Shown here: positions 7,861-17,140 of the stretch, one piece after another
Layout of the letters: every line of letters starts with the position of its first letter
How positions within the stretch are numbered: the stretch's first letter is position 1
NCBI RefSeq assembly: GCF_040744945.1
Contig: NZ_CP160453.1
Span: forward strand, 4,650,001 to 4,714,000
Reading direction: 5' to 3'
Length of the DNA: 64,000 nt
Source: Saccharothrix sp. HUAS TT1
GTDB lineage: Bacteria; Actinomycetota; Actinomycetes; Mycobacteriales; Pseudonocardiaceae
The notes under the pieces: generated by a model
What the model was told of the DNA's origin: nothing
Database searches by the model: none
The model's input: only the letters and a program-made list of their open reading frames with translations
Translations under genes and position numbers: made by a program

Positions 7861-10800
7861 ATGTCCTTACCCCGAGCGACACGGCTCAGATCCGGTACGA
7901 CGGCAGTCAGGTTGTTCGCGGTCATCGCCTTCGCCGCCGCGCTGGTGGTCGCGCCGGGGACGTGGCGCGCACCGGTGGCGGTGGCCGCGACGCCCACCGC
8001 GTTCACCGACGTCCCGACGACGGCGACGGTCGGCACGCCGTACGCGTTCGCCGGCACCGTCGCCGACGAGAGCCCGGTCGCCGCCGTGGAGGTGTCCACC
8101 GACGGCGGCCTGACGTGGCGGCCGGCCGGGTGGCAGGTCGGGCAGTCGGCGTGGAGCCACCGGTTCACGCCGACCTCCTCCGGGACCGCGCAACTGCGGG
8201 TCCGCGCGCTCGACGCCGCGCAGAACACCGTCAGCCAGGCGGCCGTGGAGACGCCGGTCGCCGCCCGCGCCTGCCCGTGCGGGCTGTGGTCCGACGCCGA
8301 CGTGCCGGCGACGCCGAGCGCGGCCGACGACGCGGCGCTCGAACTGGGCGTGAAGTGGCGGTCGACGTCCGACGGCCACGTGCGCGGCGTCCGGTTCTAC
8401 AAGGGGCCCGGCAACACCGGCACGCACACCGGCTCGCTGTGGACCGCCACCGGCGACCGGCTCGCGACCGGCACGTTCCGCGACGAGACCGCGAGCGGCT
8501 GGCAGACCCTGGTCTTCGCCGCGCCCGTCGCGGTCACCCGCGACACCACGTACGTCACGTCCTACTTCGCCCCGAACGGGCGCTACTCGCACGACTGGGG
8601 CTACTTCGCCCAGTCCTCCCGCTACCTGGAGCCGCTGACCGGCCCGCAGTCCGGTGTCGACGGCCCCAACGGCGTGTTCCGCACCGGCGGCGGGTTCCCG
8701 AACACCGGGTTCGCCGACACCAACTACTGGGTCGACGTGGTGTGGGCGCCGGAACCCGGGGCGGACACCAGGGCTCCCGACCTGGTCGCCGCCACGCCGC
8801 CGGACGGCTCGGGCAGCGCCGCGCTGTCGACCCCCGTCACCGCCACCTTCGACGAACCGCCGGCGCCGGACTCGGTCGAGTTCACGCTCACCGGCCCCGA
8901 CGGCGCGCTCGCCGGAACGGCCTCGTCGTCCGGCAACGGCAGGACCGCCCAGTTCCTCCCCGACGCCCCGCTGCCCGCCGGGGCGCCGATCACCGCGTCG
9001 GTCCGGGTCCGCGACGCCGCCGGCAACCAGACCGCCGCGCACACCTGGCGGTTCACCACCGGCAGGCCGCGCGCTGCGGAGTGCCCCTGCTCGCTGTGGG
9101 GCGACTTCGACGTGCCGGCCGTGCCCGCCTCCGACGACGCGCGGCCGATCGAGCTGGGCGTCAAGGTCCGGTTCGGCGGTCGCGGCGAGGTGACCGGCGT
9201 CCGGTTCTACAAGGGGCTCGGCAACACCGGCACGCACACCGGCTCGCTCTGGGCGTCGACCGGGGTCCTGCTGGCCACCGGCACGTTCACCGACGAGACC
9301 ACGGCCGGCTGGCAGGTGCTGACCTTCGACCGGCCGGTGCCCGTCGAGCCCGGCGTCACCTACGTGGCGTCCTACCACGCGCCCGACGGCCGTTACGCGG
9401 CCACGCAGGGGCACTTCCGGGGCCAGACCGCCTACGGCCCGGTCACCGCCCCCGCCGACGGCGCGGTCGGCCCCAACGGGCTGTTCCGCTACGGCGACGG
9501 GTTCCCGACCGCCGGGCACCTCGCGTCGAACTACTGGGTCGACGTCGTCTACCGCAACGGCCTCGACGGCGACACCACCCGGCCGGTGCTGGACACCCGC
9601 GCGCCCGGCCCGGACGCGGCGGACGTGCCGCTGGACCGGGCGTTGACCCTCGGGTTCAGCGAAGCCGTCGACCCGCGGTCGCTGGTCGTCACGCTGGCCG
9701 ACGGCGGTGGCGGGCTCCTGCACGGGACGGCGGCGCTCTCGGCCGACGGGCGAACCGCCACGTGGACGCCGAACGGCCCGCTCAAGCCCGGCACCCGCTA
9801 CGTCGCGAGCGTGATGGCCGCCGACGTCAACGGCAACACCATGGCCGAGCCGGTCACCTGGCCGATCACCACCGAGCCCGCGGCGGCGTGCCCGTGCTCG
9901 CTGTTCAGCGCGGCGACCGTGCCCACGATCCCGTCCGCCGACGACAGCGGGCTGTACGAGCTGGGTGTCCGGTTCGCCGCGGCGCGCGGCGGCTGGGTCA
10001 ACGGCGTCCGGTTCTACAAGGGGCCCGGCAACACCGGCACGCACACCGGCTCGCTGTGGACGTCCACCGGTGACCGGCTGGCGACCGGCACGTTCACCGA
10101 CGAGACCGCGAGCGGCTGGCAGACGCTGACGTTCGCCCAACCGATCGCGATCAGGCGCGACACCACCTACATCGCCTCCTACACCGCGCCCAACGGGCGC
10201 TACTCGGCCGACCTGGGGTACTTCGACCGCCGCAACCCGGTCGTCTCGGCCCCGTTGAGCACGGCGGACGGCAGCCGGGCCGGTGTGTTCATCCCGGGCG
10301 GCGGTTTTCCCAACCGCACGTGGGGCGGCACCAACTACTGGGTCGACGTCGACCTCACCCCGTTCGACGACGTCACACCTCCCGTCCACAACGGACACGC
10401 GCCGGAGGACGGCAGCGTGGACGTCGGCCTGGAGCAGCCGCTCAAGGCCACCTACGACGAGCAGGTGAGCACCGTCGACTCGACGTTCCAGGTGCAGGAC
10501 TCTCACGGCGTCACCATGCGCGGCACCCTCACCCGCGCCGACCGCGACCACTCCCTGGTCTGGACGCCGGCCGCGCCGCTGGTGCGCGGCACGACCTACA
10601 CCGCGACCGTGCGGGCGGGCGACCTCTACGGCAACGTCGAGGCGGAGGCGACCACCTGGTCGTACACCACCGGCAACCCGCCGTGCCCGTGCTCGCTGTT
10701 CAGCGAGGCGGCGGTGCCGCAGGTGCACCAGCAGACCTACTACGGCGGCGTCGGCCTGGGCGTCAACTTCGTCCCGACCGTCGACGGCTTCGTGACGGGC

Positions 10801-11166
10801 GTGAAGTTCCACAAGTCGGCGGCCAACGGCGGTCAGCACGTCGGCGGCCTCTCCCTGCCGGACGGCACGCCCCTGGCGTCCCGCACGTTCACCGACGAGA
10901 CGGCGTCGGGCTGGCAGTCCCAGTCCTTCACCACGCCGGTGCCGGTCACGGCGGGCACGACCTACCTGGTCTGGTACGAGACCTCCCAGGGCCACTACTC
11001 GGAGACCACCGACTACTTCCGCTCCGGCGGCGTCGACACACCCCAGCTGACCGCGCCCGCCTCCCCGAACGGGATGTCGGGCCGCATCCAGTCGTACCCG
11101 GCGTTCCCGAGGACCAGCACGGGCCACAACTTCTGGGTCGACCTGATCTTCACCACGACCCCGTAG
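7861..11166 (+). CDS. Secreted protein with four DUF4082 repeats and Ig-like domains
   Basis: 1101 residues with a signal peptide (residues 1-43, ending VAVAA). A short Ig-like domain (45-135) precedes four copies of a DUF4082-type module, each opening with a CPC-G/S-L-W/F motif at about residues 138, 407, 677 and 942 and containing GVRFYKG, ETASGWQ and NYWVDV signatures. SbsA-type Ig-like domains (near 305-400, 565-670 and 835-935) separate the modules. DUF4082 is found in extracellular actinobacterial proteins and is thought to bind carbohydrate or other surface ligands. The gene is divergent from the acyltransferase remnant, has a good Shine-Dalgarno (AGAAGAGAG) and ends at a strong hairpin. 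The fourth copy is the most diverged (GVKFHKS). Confidence 0.88.
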   Translation: MSLPRATRLRSGTTAVRLFAVIAFAAALVVAPGTWRAPVAVAATPTAFTDVPTTATVGTPYAFAGTVADESPVAAVEVSTDGGLTWRPAGWQVGQSAWSHRFTPTSSGTAQLRVRALDAAQNTVSQAAVETPVAARACPCGLWSDADVPATPSAADDAALELGVKWRSTSDGHVRGVRFYKGPGNTGTHTGSLWTATGDRLATGTFRDETASGWQTLVFAAPVAVTRDTTYVTSYFAPNGRYSHDWGYFAQSSRYLEPLTGPQSGVDGPNGVFRTGGGFPNTGFADTNYWVDVVWAPEPGADTRAPDLVAATPPDGSGSAALSTPVTATFDEPPAPDSVEFTLTGPDGALAGTASSSGNGRTAQFLPDAPLPAGAPITASVRVRDAAGNQTAAHTWRFTTGRPRAAECPCSLWGDFDVPAVPASDDARPIELGVKVRFGGRGEVTGVRFYKGLGNTGTHTGSLWASTGVLLATGTFTDETTAGWQVLTFDRPVPVEPGVTYVASYHAPDGRYAATQGHFRGQTAYGPVTAPADGAVGPNGLFRYGDGFPTAGHLASNYWVDVVYRNGLDGDTTRPVLDTRAPGPDAADVPLDRALTLGFSEAVDPRSLVVTLADGGGGLLHGTAALSADGRTATWTPNGPLKPGTRYVASVMAADVNGNTMAEPVTWPITTEPAAACPCSLFSAATVPTIPSADDSGLYELGVRFAAARGGWVNGVRFYKGPGNTGTHTGSLWTSTGDRLATGTFTDETASGWQTLTFAQPIAIRRDTTYIASYTAPNGRYSADLGYFDRRNPVVSAPLSTADGSRAGVFIPGGGFPNRTWGGTNYWVDVDLTPFDDVTPPVHNGHAPEDGSVDVGLEQPLKATYDEQVSTVDSTFQVQDSHGVTMRGTLTRADRDHSLVWTPAAPLVRGTTYTATVRAGDLYGNVEAEATTWSYTTGNPPCPCSLFSEAAVPQVHQQTYYGGVGLGVNFVPTVDGFVTGVKFHKSAANGGQHVGGLSLPDGTPLASRTFTDETASGWQSQSFTTPVPVTAGTTYLVWYETSQGHYSETTDYFRSGGVDTPQLTAPASPNGMSGRIQSYPAFPRTSTGHNFWVDLIFTTTP
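8386..10059 (+). repeat. Near-identical 57-bp DNA repeats inside the DUF4082 gene
   Basis: Three copies at 8386-8442, 9196-9252 and 10003-10059, spaced 810 and 807 bases apart, encode GVRFYKGxGNTGTHTGSLW with almost no synonymous change. This spacing equals the length of one DUF4082 plus Ig-like unit, so the gene grew by tandem duplication or is kept uniform by gene conversion. Confidence 0.8.
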
Positions 11167-11188
11167 TCCCGCCCGGGGGTCGCTGAAC

Positions 11189-11226
11189 CGGACCGCGAGG
11201 GCCAGCCGACCCGCCCTCGCGGTCCG
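11189..11226 (+). terminator. Hairpin terminator after DUF4082 gene
   Basis: A perfect 14-bp stem (11189-11202 with 11213-11226) and a 10-base loop begins 22 bases after the stop codon. There is no long T run, as is usual for actinomycete terminators. Confidence 0.75.
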
Positions 11227-11454
11227 TTCGGCGCAGGCACGAGGGCGGTTCCGCGCCCCTGAGGTCGCTACCTCGCGGATCGGATCGGGGGGGCCGGACA
11301 TCGGGGGCGGGTCACGTGCTGCGCTCGCGTCCCCTCCGGGGAGCCGACGATCGGGGGTTCCAGCCGGGTGGTCGCTCCTCCTAGCGTCGAGGGCAATCGG
11401 AAACCTTGCTCCCGGCCGCTCCCCGCGACCGGGATTTCCGGTGAGGAGCGCACC

Positions 11455-13104
11455 ATGAAGATCCTGCGAACGGCGGGGCTGGCCGTGCTCACGGCCGCCG
11501 TGGTCGCGTTGTCGATGACAACGGCGTCCGCGCACGACCCCGACACACCCGAAGGGCAGGCGGCGGTCCGGGCCTTCATGGCCGACCACCTCCCGGCCGA
11601 CCGGCACGCCGTGGTCGGCGCCGCGGCCGGGGTGCCGTGCGTGAACGGCAAGGCCGACATCTACCCCTGCAAGAACGTGGACCTGCTCAGCGTCCTGCCC
11701 CTGTCCGCCATCGGCGGCGGCAACGGCAACGACATCTGGGGCTGGACCGACCCGTCCTCCGGCAAGGAGTACGCCATCGTCGGCCGGACCAACGGCACCG
11801 CGTTCGTCGACGTGAGCACGCCGACCTCGCCCCGGTACCTGGGCAACCTGCCGTCCAACGGCGGCAGCAGCAGCTGGCGCGACATGAAGGTGTACAAGAA
11901 CCACGCTTTCATCGTGGCCGACGCCATCAGCGGCCACGGGATGCAGGTGTTCGACCTGACCCGGCTGCGCGCGGTCGGCACGCCGCAGACGTTCACGGCG
12001 GACGCGCTCTACAAGGAGTTCGGCCCGTCGCACAACATCGCCATCAACGAGGAGACCGGCTTCGCCTACGCGATCGGCTCCAACACCTGCAGCGGCGGAC
12101 CCCACATCGTGGACATCCGGACGCCGAAGTCGCCGGTGAAGGCCGGGTGCGTGTCCCAGGACGGCTACACGCACGACACCCAGTGCGTCGTCTACCGCGG
12201 CCCGGACCCGGCGTACCGGGGCCGGGAGATCTGCTTCAACGCCAACGAGGACACGCTGACGATCGTCGACGTGACCAACAAGACCGCGCCGGTGCAGATC
12301 TCCCGCAAGGCGTACTCCGGCGCGCAGTACTCGCACCAGGGCTGGCTGACCGAGGACCAGCGCTACTTCCTGCTGGACGACGAGCTGGACGAGTCGCGCG
12401 GCACCGACAAGCGCACCAAGACCTACATCTGGGACCTGGCGAAGCTGTCCGCACCGGTGCACACCGGCGTCTACAGCTCGCCCGCCACCGCGATCGACCA
12501 CAACCAGTACGTCAAGGACGGGTACTCCTACCAGGCCAACTACCAGGCGGGGTTGCGCATCCTCGACGTCACCAAGGTCGCCTCGGCGCAGCTGAGCGAG
12601 GCGGGGTACTTCGACATCTACCCCGCGGGCAACGAGGCGAAGTTCAACGGCGCCTGGAGCAACTACCCGTACTTCGCCAGCGGCATCGTGATCGTCAACG
12701 GCATCGAGCAGGGCCTGGTCGTGGTCAAGCCCGACCTGGGAGGCGACGAGCCGCCGCCGACCGGGGTGTTCGAGAACACCACCGACGTCGCCATCCCCGA
12801 CAACGGCGCGGCGGTGACCTCCGAGGTGACCGTGACGGGCGTGGCGGGCAACGCGCCGTCGACGTTGAAGGTGAACGTCGACATCAAGCACACCTACCGG
12901 GGCGACCTGGTGATCGACCTGGTCGCGCCGGACGGCTCCTCGTTCCGGCTGAAGTCCACCGGGTCGGACTCGGCCGACAACGTGCTCACCACGTTCGTGG
13001 TGAACGCCTCGGCGGAGGTCGCGAACGGCGCCTGGAAGCTGAAGGTGCAGGACCTCTACAGCGCCGACACCGGCTACGTGGACGCCTGGAGCCTCCAGTT
13101 CTGA
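11455..13104 (+). CDS. Secreted choice-of-anchor B protein with C-terminal P-domain
   Basis: 549 residues from the ATG preceded by GAGGAG. It has a signal peptide ending MTTASA (residues 1-23), a seven-bladed beta-propeller-like choice-of-anchor B region (about 65-430; motifs DIWGWTDPSSGKEYAIVGR, FVDVSTPTSPRYLG, THDTQCVVYRGPD, ILDVTK), and a proprotein-convertase P/Homo B domain (about 435-549; KHTYRGDLVIDLVAPDG, VQDLYSADTGYVDAWSLQF). Choice-of-anchor B proteins are surface or secreted proteins sorted in other bacteria by various C-terminal anchors. Here the C-terminus is a P-domain, usually seen on secreted proteases as a folding or substrate-binding module. No protease domain or sorting signal is present, so it is probably released into the medium. 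Its ligand is unknown. Confidence 0.88.
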   Translation: MKILRTAGLAVLTAAVVALSMTTASAHDPDTPEGQAAVRAFMADHLPADRHAVVGAAAGVPCVNGKADIYPCKNVDLLSVLPLSAIGGGNGNDIWGWTDPSSGKEYAIVGRTNGTAFVDVSTPTSPRYLGNLPSNGGSSSWRDMKVYKNHAFIVADAISGHGMQVFDLTRLRAVGTPQTFTADALYKEFGPSHNIAINEETGFAYAIGSNTCSGGPHIVDIRTPKSPVKAGCVSQDGYTHDTQCVVYRGPDPAYRGREICFNANEDTLTIVDVTNKTAPVQISRKAYSGAQYSHQGWLTEDQRYFLLDDELDESRGTDKRTKTYIWDLAKLSAPVHTGVYSSPATAIDHNQYVKDGYSYQANYQAGLRILDVTKVASAQLSEAGYFDIYPAGNEAKFNGAWSNYPYFASGIVIVNGIEQGLVVVKPDLGGDEPPPTGVFENTTDVAIPDNGAAVTSEVTVTGVAGNAPSTLKVNVDIKHTYRGDLVIDLVAPDGSSFRLKSTGSDSADNVLTTFVVNASAEVANGAWKLKVQDLYSADTGYVDAWSLQF

Positions 13105-13110
13105 GGTGAC

Positions 13111-13144
13111 GGCCCGGCGCGTGGTCCCCACCGCGCGCCGGGCC
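13111..13144 (+). terminator. Hairpin terminator
   Basis: Perfect 11-bp GC stem (13111-13121 with 13134-13144), 12-base loop, seven bases after the stop of the choice-of-anchor B gene. Confidence 0.7.
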
Positions 13145-13176
13145 CCACCCGTCCCCGCCGGACGTGAGGAGTGATG

Positions 13177-14055
13177 ATGCGCAACCTGCGCTCCACCGAC
13201 TGGGTGTTCGTCGTCGTGGCCGTCGCGATCGTCGTGGCGGGCGCGCTGACGTTGTTCCGCGCCACACCCGCCCCCGCGCACTCCGCGCACCAGGGCGGCG
13301 CGCCCGCCGACGTGGTGCCCGCCGCGCACAGCGACGGCCTGTCCGAGACCGAGAGCGGCTACCGGTTCGAGCGGGTCACCGTGCCGTCCACCCGGGGCCC
13401 GGCGGTGCCGGTGGCGTTCCGGATCATCGGACCGGACGGCCGTCCGGCGACCCGCTTCCTGGACAACCAGACCAAGCAGCTGCACTTCTTCGCCATCCGC
13501 GACGACATGCACGTCTTCCAGCACGTGCACCCGACCCTGGACGGCGACACCTGGCACACCTCGATCGCGCTGGACGACGGCGGCGCGTACCGGATGTTCG
13601 CCGAGTTCGTCCCGCTCGACACGCAGGACCCCCGGCACCCGGTGGTGCTCGGCGTCCCGTTCAGCGTGCCCGGCGACACCGAGCTGGCGCCGGTGCCCGC
13701 GCCGGCCGCCGAAGCGGTGACCGACGCGGGGTTCACCGTGACGCGCGTGGACGAGCCCGAGCGGCCCGAGCCGATGCGCCCGCAGACGCTGCGCTTCGCC
13801 ATCCGCGCGCCGGACGGCTCCCCGGTCACGGCGCTCGAACCGCACCTGGGCGCCTACGGGCACATGACCGGCTTCCACACCATGCTGCTGTCGGCCACGC
13901 ACCTGCACCCGGTGCAACCGCTGGGCGTGCCGCTGGTCGACGGCGAGCTGACGTTCCAGGCGGCGTTCGCCGACCGCGGCGAGTACCGGCTGTTCCTGGA
14001 GTTCGCGCACGGCGGGGAAGTGCACACCGCGGCGATCACCATCGCGGTGGCCTGA
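13177..14055 (+). CDS. Membrane-anchored His-rich extracytoplasmic protein
   Basis: 292 residues if the third of three tandem start codons is used (GTG 13171, ATG 13174, ATG 13177); GAGGA at 13166-13170 favours the last. One N-terminal membrane segment (residues 10-28, VFVVVAVAIVVAGALTLF) is followed by an extracytoplasmic part with two similar beta-sandwich units, each containing a His-rich patch (QLHFFAIRDDMHVFQHVHP near 105-125 and HLGAYGHMTGFHTMLLSATHLHP near 225-250). Such paired HxH-rich patches resemble proteins kept beside copper or FixH/YtkA-like systems, so metal binding is possible but unproven. A terminator separates it from the upstream gene, so it is probably transcribed alone. 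Confidence 0.8.
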   Translation: MRNLRSTDWVFVVVAVAIVVAGALTLFRATPAPAHSAHQGGAPADVVPAAHSDGLSETESGYRFERVTVPSTRGPAVPVAFRIIGPDGRPATRFLDNQTKQLHFFAIRDDMHVFQHVHPTLDGDTWHTSIALDDGGAYRMFAEFVPLDTQDPRHPVVLGVPFSVPGDTELAPVPAPAAEAVTDAGFTVTRVDEPERPEPMRPQTLRFAIRAPDGSPVTALEPHLGAYGHMTGFHTMLLSATHLHPVQPLGVPLVDGELTFQAAFADRGEYRLFLEFAHGGEVHTAAITIAVA

Positions 14056-14061
14056 CGCGCG

Positions 14062-14092
14062 GGGGCCGGGTGACGCCACGCCACCCGGCCCC
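14062..14092. terminator. Bidirectional terminator between convergent genes
   Basis: A perfect 11-bp stem (14062-14072 with 14082-14092) lies in the 42-base gap between two converging coding regions and can serve both. Confidence 0.75.
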
Positions 14093-14097
14093 GCACG

Positions 14098-16995
14098 TCA
14101 CTTCTTGACCCTCTTGTTCGGCTTCGACGGCGGCACGTGCGCGCCGTCACCGACCTGCACGACCAGCACGACGTTCATCACCAGCAACGGCCACGTCGCC
14201 TCGGGGTGCCGGTCGCGGATGACCTCCTCCAGCAGGTTCGCGGTCGTCGGCGCGGTCAGGTCCTTCTGGTCGCGCAGGCCCCACGTCGCGCCGAGCGCGC
14301 TGTTCACCACGCCGGGCCCGATGTGGTCGGTGATGTCCTCCGGCTTGGCCGGCAGGTCGCGCACACCGCCCGCCACCTGGTCCGGGTTGTGCAGCGCGGC
14401 GAGGCCGGCGAGCGGGTTCCCCGGGTCGACCGGCGGGAGCAGGCCCGACCAGTCGTCGCGCATCGCCTCCACGGCGGCGGCCAGCTTGTCCAGGTTGACG
14501 CGCCGCCACCCGCCCTGCGAGTTGGAGCGGCCGACCAGGCCGCCCGCGACCATGGCCGTGAGCGGCACGCCGTCCTCGTCCACGGCGTCCGTCTCGACCA
14601 CCGCGCCGAGGATGTCCTCCAGCAGGTCCGCCAGGAACTTCGTGTCGTGCTCCTTCTCCGGGTCGAACTCCATGCCCTGCGCGGTGTCGTGCACGAGTTC
14701 GGCGCGCGCCATCAGGTACGTCAGCGGGTCGGTCGCCGGCACCAGCTTGGCGAGCTTCTTGTTGTTCTGCTCCATCCACGCCCGCTTGCGCTTGCGCGTC
14801 TTCTCGTCGCCGATCTCGGCGTTGCGGAGCAGCAGGGTGCGCGCCAGCTCGTCCAGGTAGCTCCCGCTGCGGTTGCCGATGATCTTCTCGCGGCGGTCGC
14901 CGACCTTCAGGTTGAACGTGTCGCGGTTGATCATCCACTCGTCGGCGCCCAGCCGGTTGATCGCGATCTGCTGGAGCCCGACCTGGCGCTCCACCTCCAG
15001 GACGAACGCGTCCTCGTCGAACACCTCCGCGATGCCGAACTTGGCCAGCTCCTTCGCCGTCGGCCAGAACACCCCGAACGGGAGGAACAGCGGCTCCATC
15101 GGCCGCCGCCGGCACGCGTCGAACAGCGAGTCGACCCCGAGCTGCGCGGACAGCTCGTGCAGCGCCTCGCCGACGGACCGCAGCATCCCCTCGGCCTCTT
15201 CGACCTGGTCGACGTCCAGGGCGCTCTGGAACCCCAGCGCGTCCACCATCACCCCGTGCACCAGCTCGGCGCCCAGGAGGGTGCGGCCGGTGCCCAGCGG
15301 CCCGCGCAGCACCCGGGCCAGGCAGCTCTCCAGCGGCACCAGCTGGTTGGTCAGGATGACCCCGTCGACGACCTGGAGGGTGGTGATCTCCTCGAACCCG
15401 CTCTCGACCTCCACCTCCAGGTCGACGTCGAAGTAGTGCTCGAAGACCGAACGGGCGTCGTAGACCTTCTGCGCGATCGCGCTGAACGGCTGCAGGAACT
15501 CGCTCAGCAGGCCGCCGTCGTACGGCGGCTCCTCCAGGGCCTCCACGTCGGCGAGGATCGTCCCCAGGCTGTCCGCGAGCAGGTGGCCGTCCTCGATGAG
15601 CTCGCGCAGCCACCGCGCCGCCGGCCGCCGCCTGCCGTGGACCTTGGCGAGGACCACGACCCGCTTGCCCTCGGCCCGCGCGCTCAGCTGGGTCAGCTCC
15701 AGGACGTTGTCCCAGAGGTGCAGGCTCGTCGTGCCGGAGAGCGCCGACTCGTGGGCGGGCGCCTTGACCGAACCGGGCGGCAGCAGGTGGTTCGGCTCGA
15801 ACGGCCCGCAGAGGACCTGGAAGTGGCCGGGCGTCTCCAGCACCTTCACCGTGCTCGCCGAGTCCGTGCCGAACAGCCGCTGGTAGGAGCCGTGGTAGCT
15901 GTGGGTCTCGATCTCCAGGCCGTGCAGGTCGTTCAACGCGGCCAGCGCCGCCTGCCCCGCGTACACCTTCGTGGCGGCGAACTCCGCGATGTAGTGCGGG
16001 ATCAGCGCGTCGAGGTGGTTCGCGAACTCGCCGCCGTTGAACGGGGCGAGGACGTCGGCGTTCGGGTCGGCCAGCCGGGACTGGAGCGCGTCGAGCACGA
16101 GCAGCTTGATCTCGCGGGCGAACGGGCTGTTGACGCGGACGAGCGAACCGATGCCGGTCTGCCGCACCTGGTGCGCGAGGCTGATGGCGTTGGCGAGCCG
16201 CCCGCTGATGGCCCACGCGAAGAGGGTGCCGCCCGGCTTCTTGTCCGCGAAGAGGCCGCGTTGGCGCAGGTCGTCCTCCACGATCAGGTGATCCTGGGCG
16301 AGCGGCGCCTCGGCGCGGACCACCTGGTCCTGGACGTGCTGCGTGCCGATGCCGGTCAGGAACGCGAGCCGCCGGGTGCGGCGGGCGGCGGCCACCTGCG
16401 GGTCGTCGTCGTCCTCGTCCTCGCTCTCGAAGGAGAACGAGTCGTCGGTGTTGTCGTCCGGAGCCTGCTGCGGGGCCGGGTTGTCGCCGTCGACGTCGAC
16501 GGCCGCCGTGGCGCTGGGCACCGACGCCTGCGCGTAGATGGCCCCCACCAGCTTGAGGTTCTGCAGGAAGCCGATGATCACGGAGGTGATGTCGCCGCGC
16601 AGGTCCGCCGCGAACCGGGCGGGGTTCTGCGTCCAGTGGTGGGCGATGGCGGCGCGCTCGCGCCACTGGTAAGCCTCCATCACGGCGTCGAACCCGGCGA
16701 GGTCGACGCCCATCTGCGCGGCCGCGACCCTCCGCAGGTCGAGCCGGACCTCGTCGGTCGTCTTCTTGAGCGGCGGCTCCGCGCTCAGGGTGGGCAGCAG
16801 GTTCGCGCCCGCGGCGGCGAGGACGACCGAGTAGAACAGGCAGCTGCCGTCACCGCGCACGTCCACCCGGACGTAGTCGTGGTCCTCGTCGGGCTGGAGC
16901 AGGCCGGTGACGCCCTGCGCGTCACCCGCGCGGGGTTTGCGCGGCTGCGACTGCGGGGCTTGATCGGTGGTCGATGATGATTTCGGACCCGTCAC
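14098..16995 (-). CDS. Giant orphan protein with OTU-like cysteine protease signature
   Basis: 965 residues from GTG. The N-terminal 35 residues are Ser/Pro/Gln-rich and disordered. VRGDGSCLFYSV (46-57) matches the catalytic block of OTU-family cysteine proteases (D-G-x-C-[LF]), with C52 as nucleophile. GHFQVLCG (390-397) could supply the catalytic histidine (H391), preceded by a Tyr/His-rich strand (THSYHGSYQRLFG). Between them lies an insert with an acidic run (FESEDEDDDD near 189-198) and helical segments, so the domain would be split. Residues 410-965 are mostly helical, contain a Lys/Arg-rich patch (EKTRKRKRAWMEQNNKK) and match nothing I recognise. There is no signal peptide. OTU enzymes cut ubiquitin chains in eukaryotes and occur in bacterial effectors and polymorphic toxins; activity here is inference. 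Confidence 0.85.
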   Translation of the reverse strand: MTGPKSSSTTDQAPQSQPRKPRAGDAQGVTGLLQPDEDHDYVRVDVRGDGSCLFYSVVLAAAGANLLPTLSAEPPLKKTTDEVRLDLRRVAAAQMGVDLAGFDAVMEAYQWRERAAIAHHWTQNPARFAADLRGDITSVIIGFLQNLKLVGAIYAQASVPSATAAVDVDGDNPAPQQAPDDNTDDSFSFESEDEDDDDPQVAAARRTRRLAFLTGIGTQHVQDQVVRAEAPLAQDHLIVEDDLRQRGLFADKKPGGTLFAWAISGRLANAISLAHQVRQTGIGSLVRVNSPFAREIKLLVLDALQSRLADPNADVLAPFNGGEFANHLDALIPHYIAEFAATKVYAGQAALAALNDLHGLEIETHSYHGSYQRLFGTDSASTVKVLETPGHFQVLCGPFEPNHLLPPGSVKAPAHESALSGTTSLHLWDNVLELTQLSARAEGKRVVVLAKVHGRRRPAARWLRELIEDGHLLADSLGTILADVEALEEPPYDGGLLSEFLQPFSAIAQKVYDARSVFEHYFDVDLEVEVESGFEEITTLQVVDGVILTNQLVPLESCLARVLRGPLGTGRTLLGAELVHGVMVDALGFQSALDVDQVEEAEGMLRSVGEALHELSAQLGVDSLFDACRRRPMEPLFLPFGVFWPTAKELAKFGIAEVFDEDAFVLEVERQVGLQQIAINRLGADEWMINRDTFNLKVGDRREKIIGNRSGSYLDELARTLLLRNAEIGDEKTRKRKRAWMEQNNKKLAKLVPATDPLTYLMARAELVHDTAQGMEFDPEKEHDTKFLADLLEDILGAVVETDAVDEDGVPLTAMVAGGLVGRSNSQGGWRRVNLDKLAAAVEAMRDDWSGLLPPVDPGNPLAGLAALHNPDQVAGGVRDLPAKPEDITDHIGPGVVNSALGATWGLRDQKDLTAPTTANLLEEVIRDRHPEATWPLLVMNVVLVVQVGDGAHVPPSKPNKRVKK

Positions 16996-17051
16996 GACGC
17001 GACTGACCTTTCGGTGGGGGTGGGAAGTGGGTCCGACGCAGAGCGAGAAGC

Positions 17052-17066
17052 ATGAGGGAACCTCAT
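17052..17066. promoter_or_regulatory. 15-bp palindrome upstream of the OTU-like gene
   Basis: ATGAGGGAACCTCAT is a perfect inverted repeat (6-bp arms, 3-bp spacer) ending 57 bases before the start of the leftward OTU-like gene. Local base composition is less GC-rich here than in the flanking genes, consistent with a promoter. No regulator can be assigned. Confidence 0.45.
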
Positions 17067-17140
17067 ATGAACAGGCTGGTGCGGCGGATCAACACAGCGT
17101 GCAGGTGTGGCACGGTGATGGAAATGCGCCATTCGAGCGA

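Noticed and set aside
8386-10059. Regularly spaced repeats that could suggest a CRISPR-like array
   Set aside because: Only three copies at 807-810-base spacing, all within one coding frame that encodes protein repeats.
7867-14079. A 2070-codon open frame on the minus strand
   Set aside because: It lies antisense to three well-supported exported-protein genes. Its His/Arg/Val-rich translation is typical of the complement of GC-rich coding DNA and contains no domain.
14137-16977. A 946-codon plus-strand frame opposite the OTU-like gene
   Set aside because: The minus-strand gene has the right codon bias, a terminator and recognisable motifs; the plus-strand product is a low-complexity Gln/Arg/Val protein without domains.
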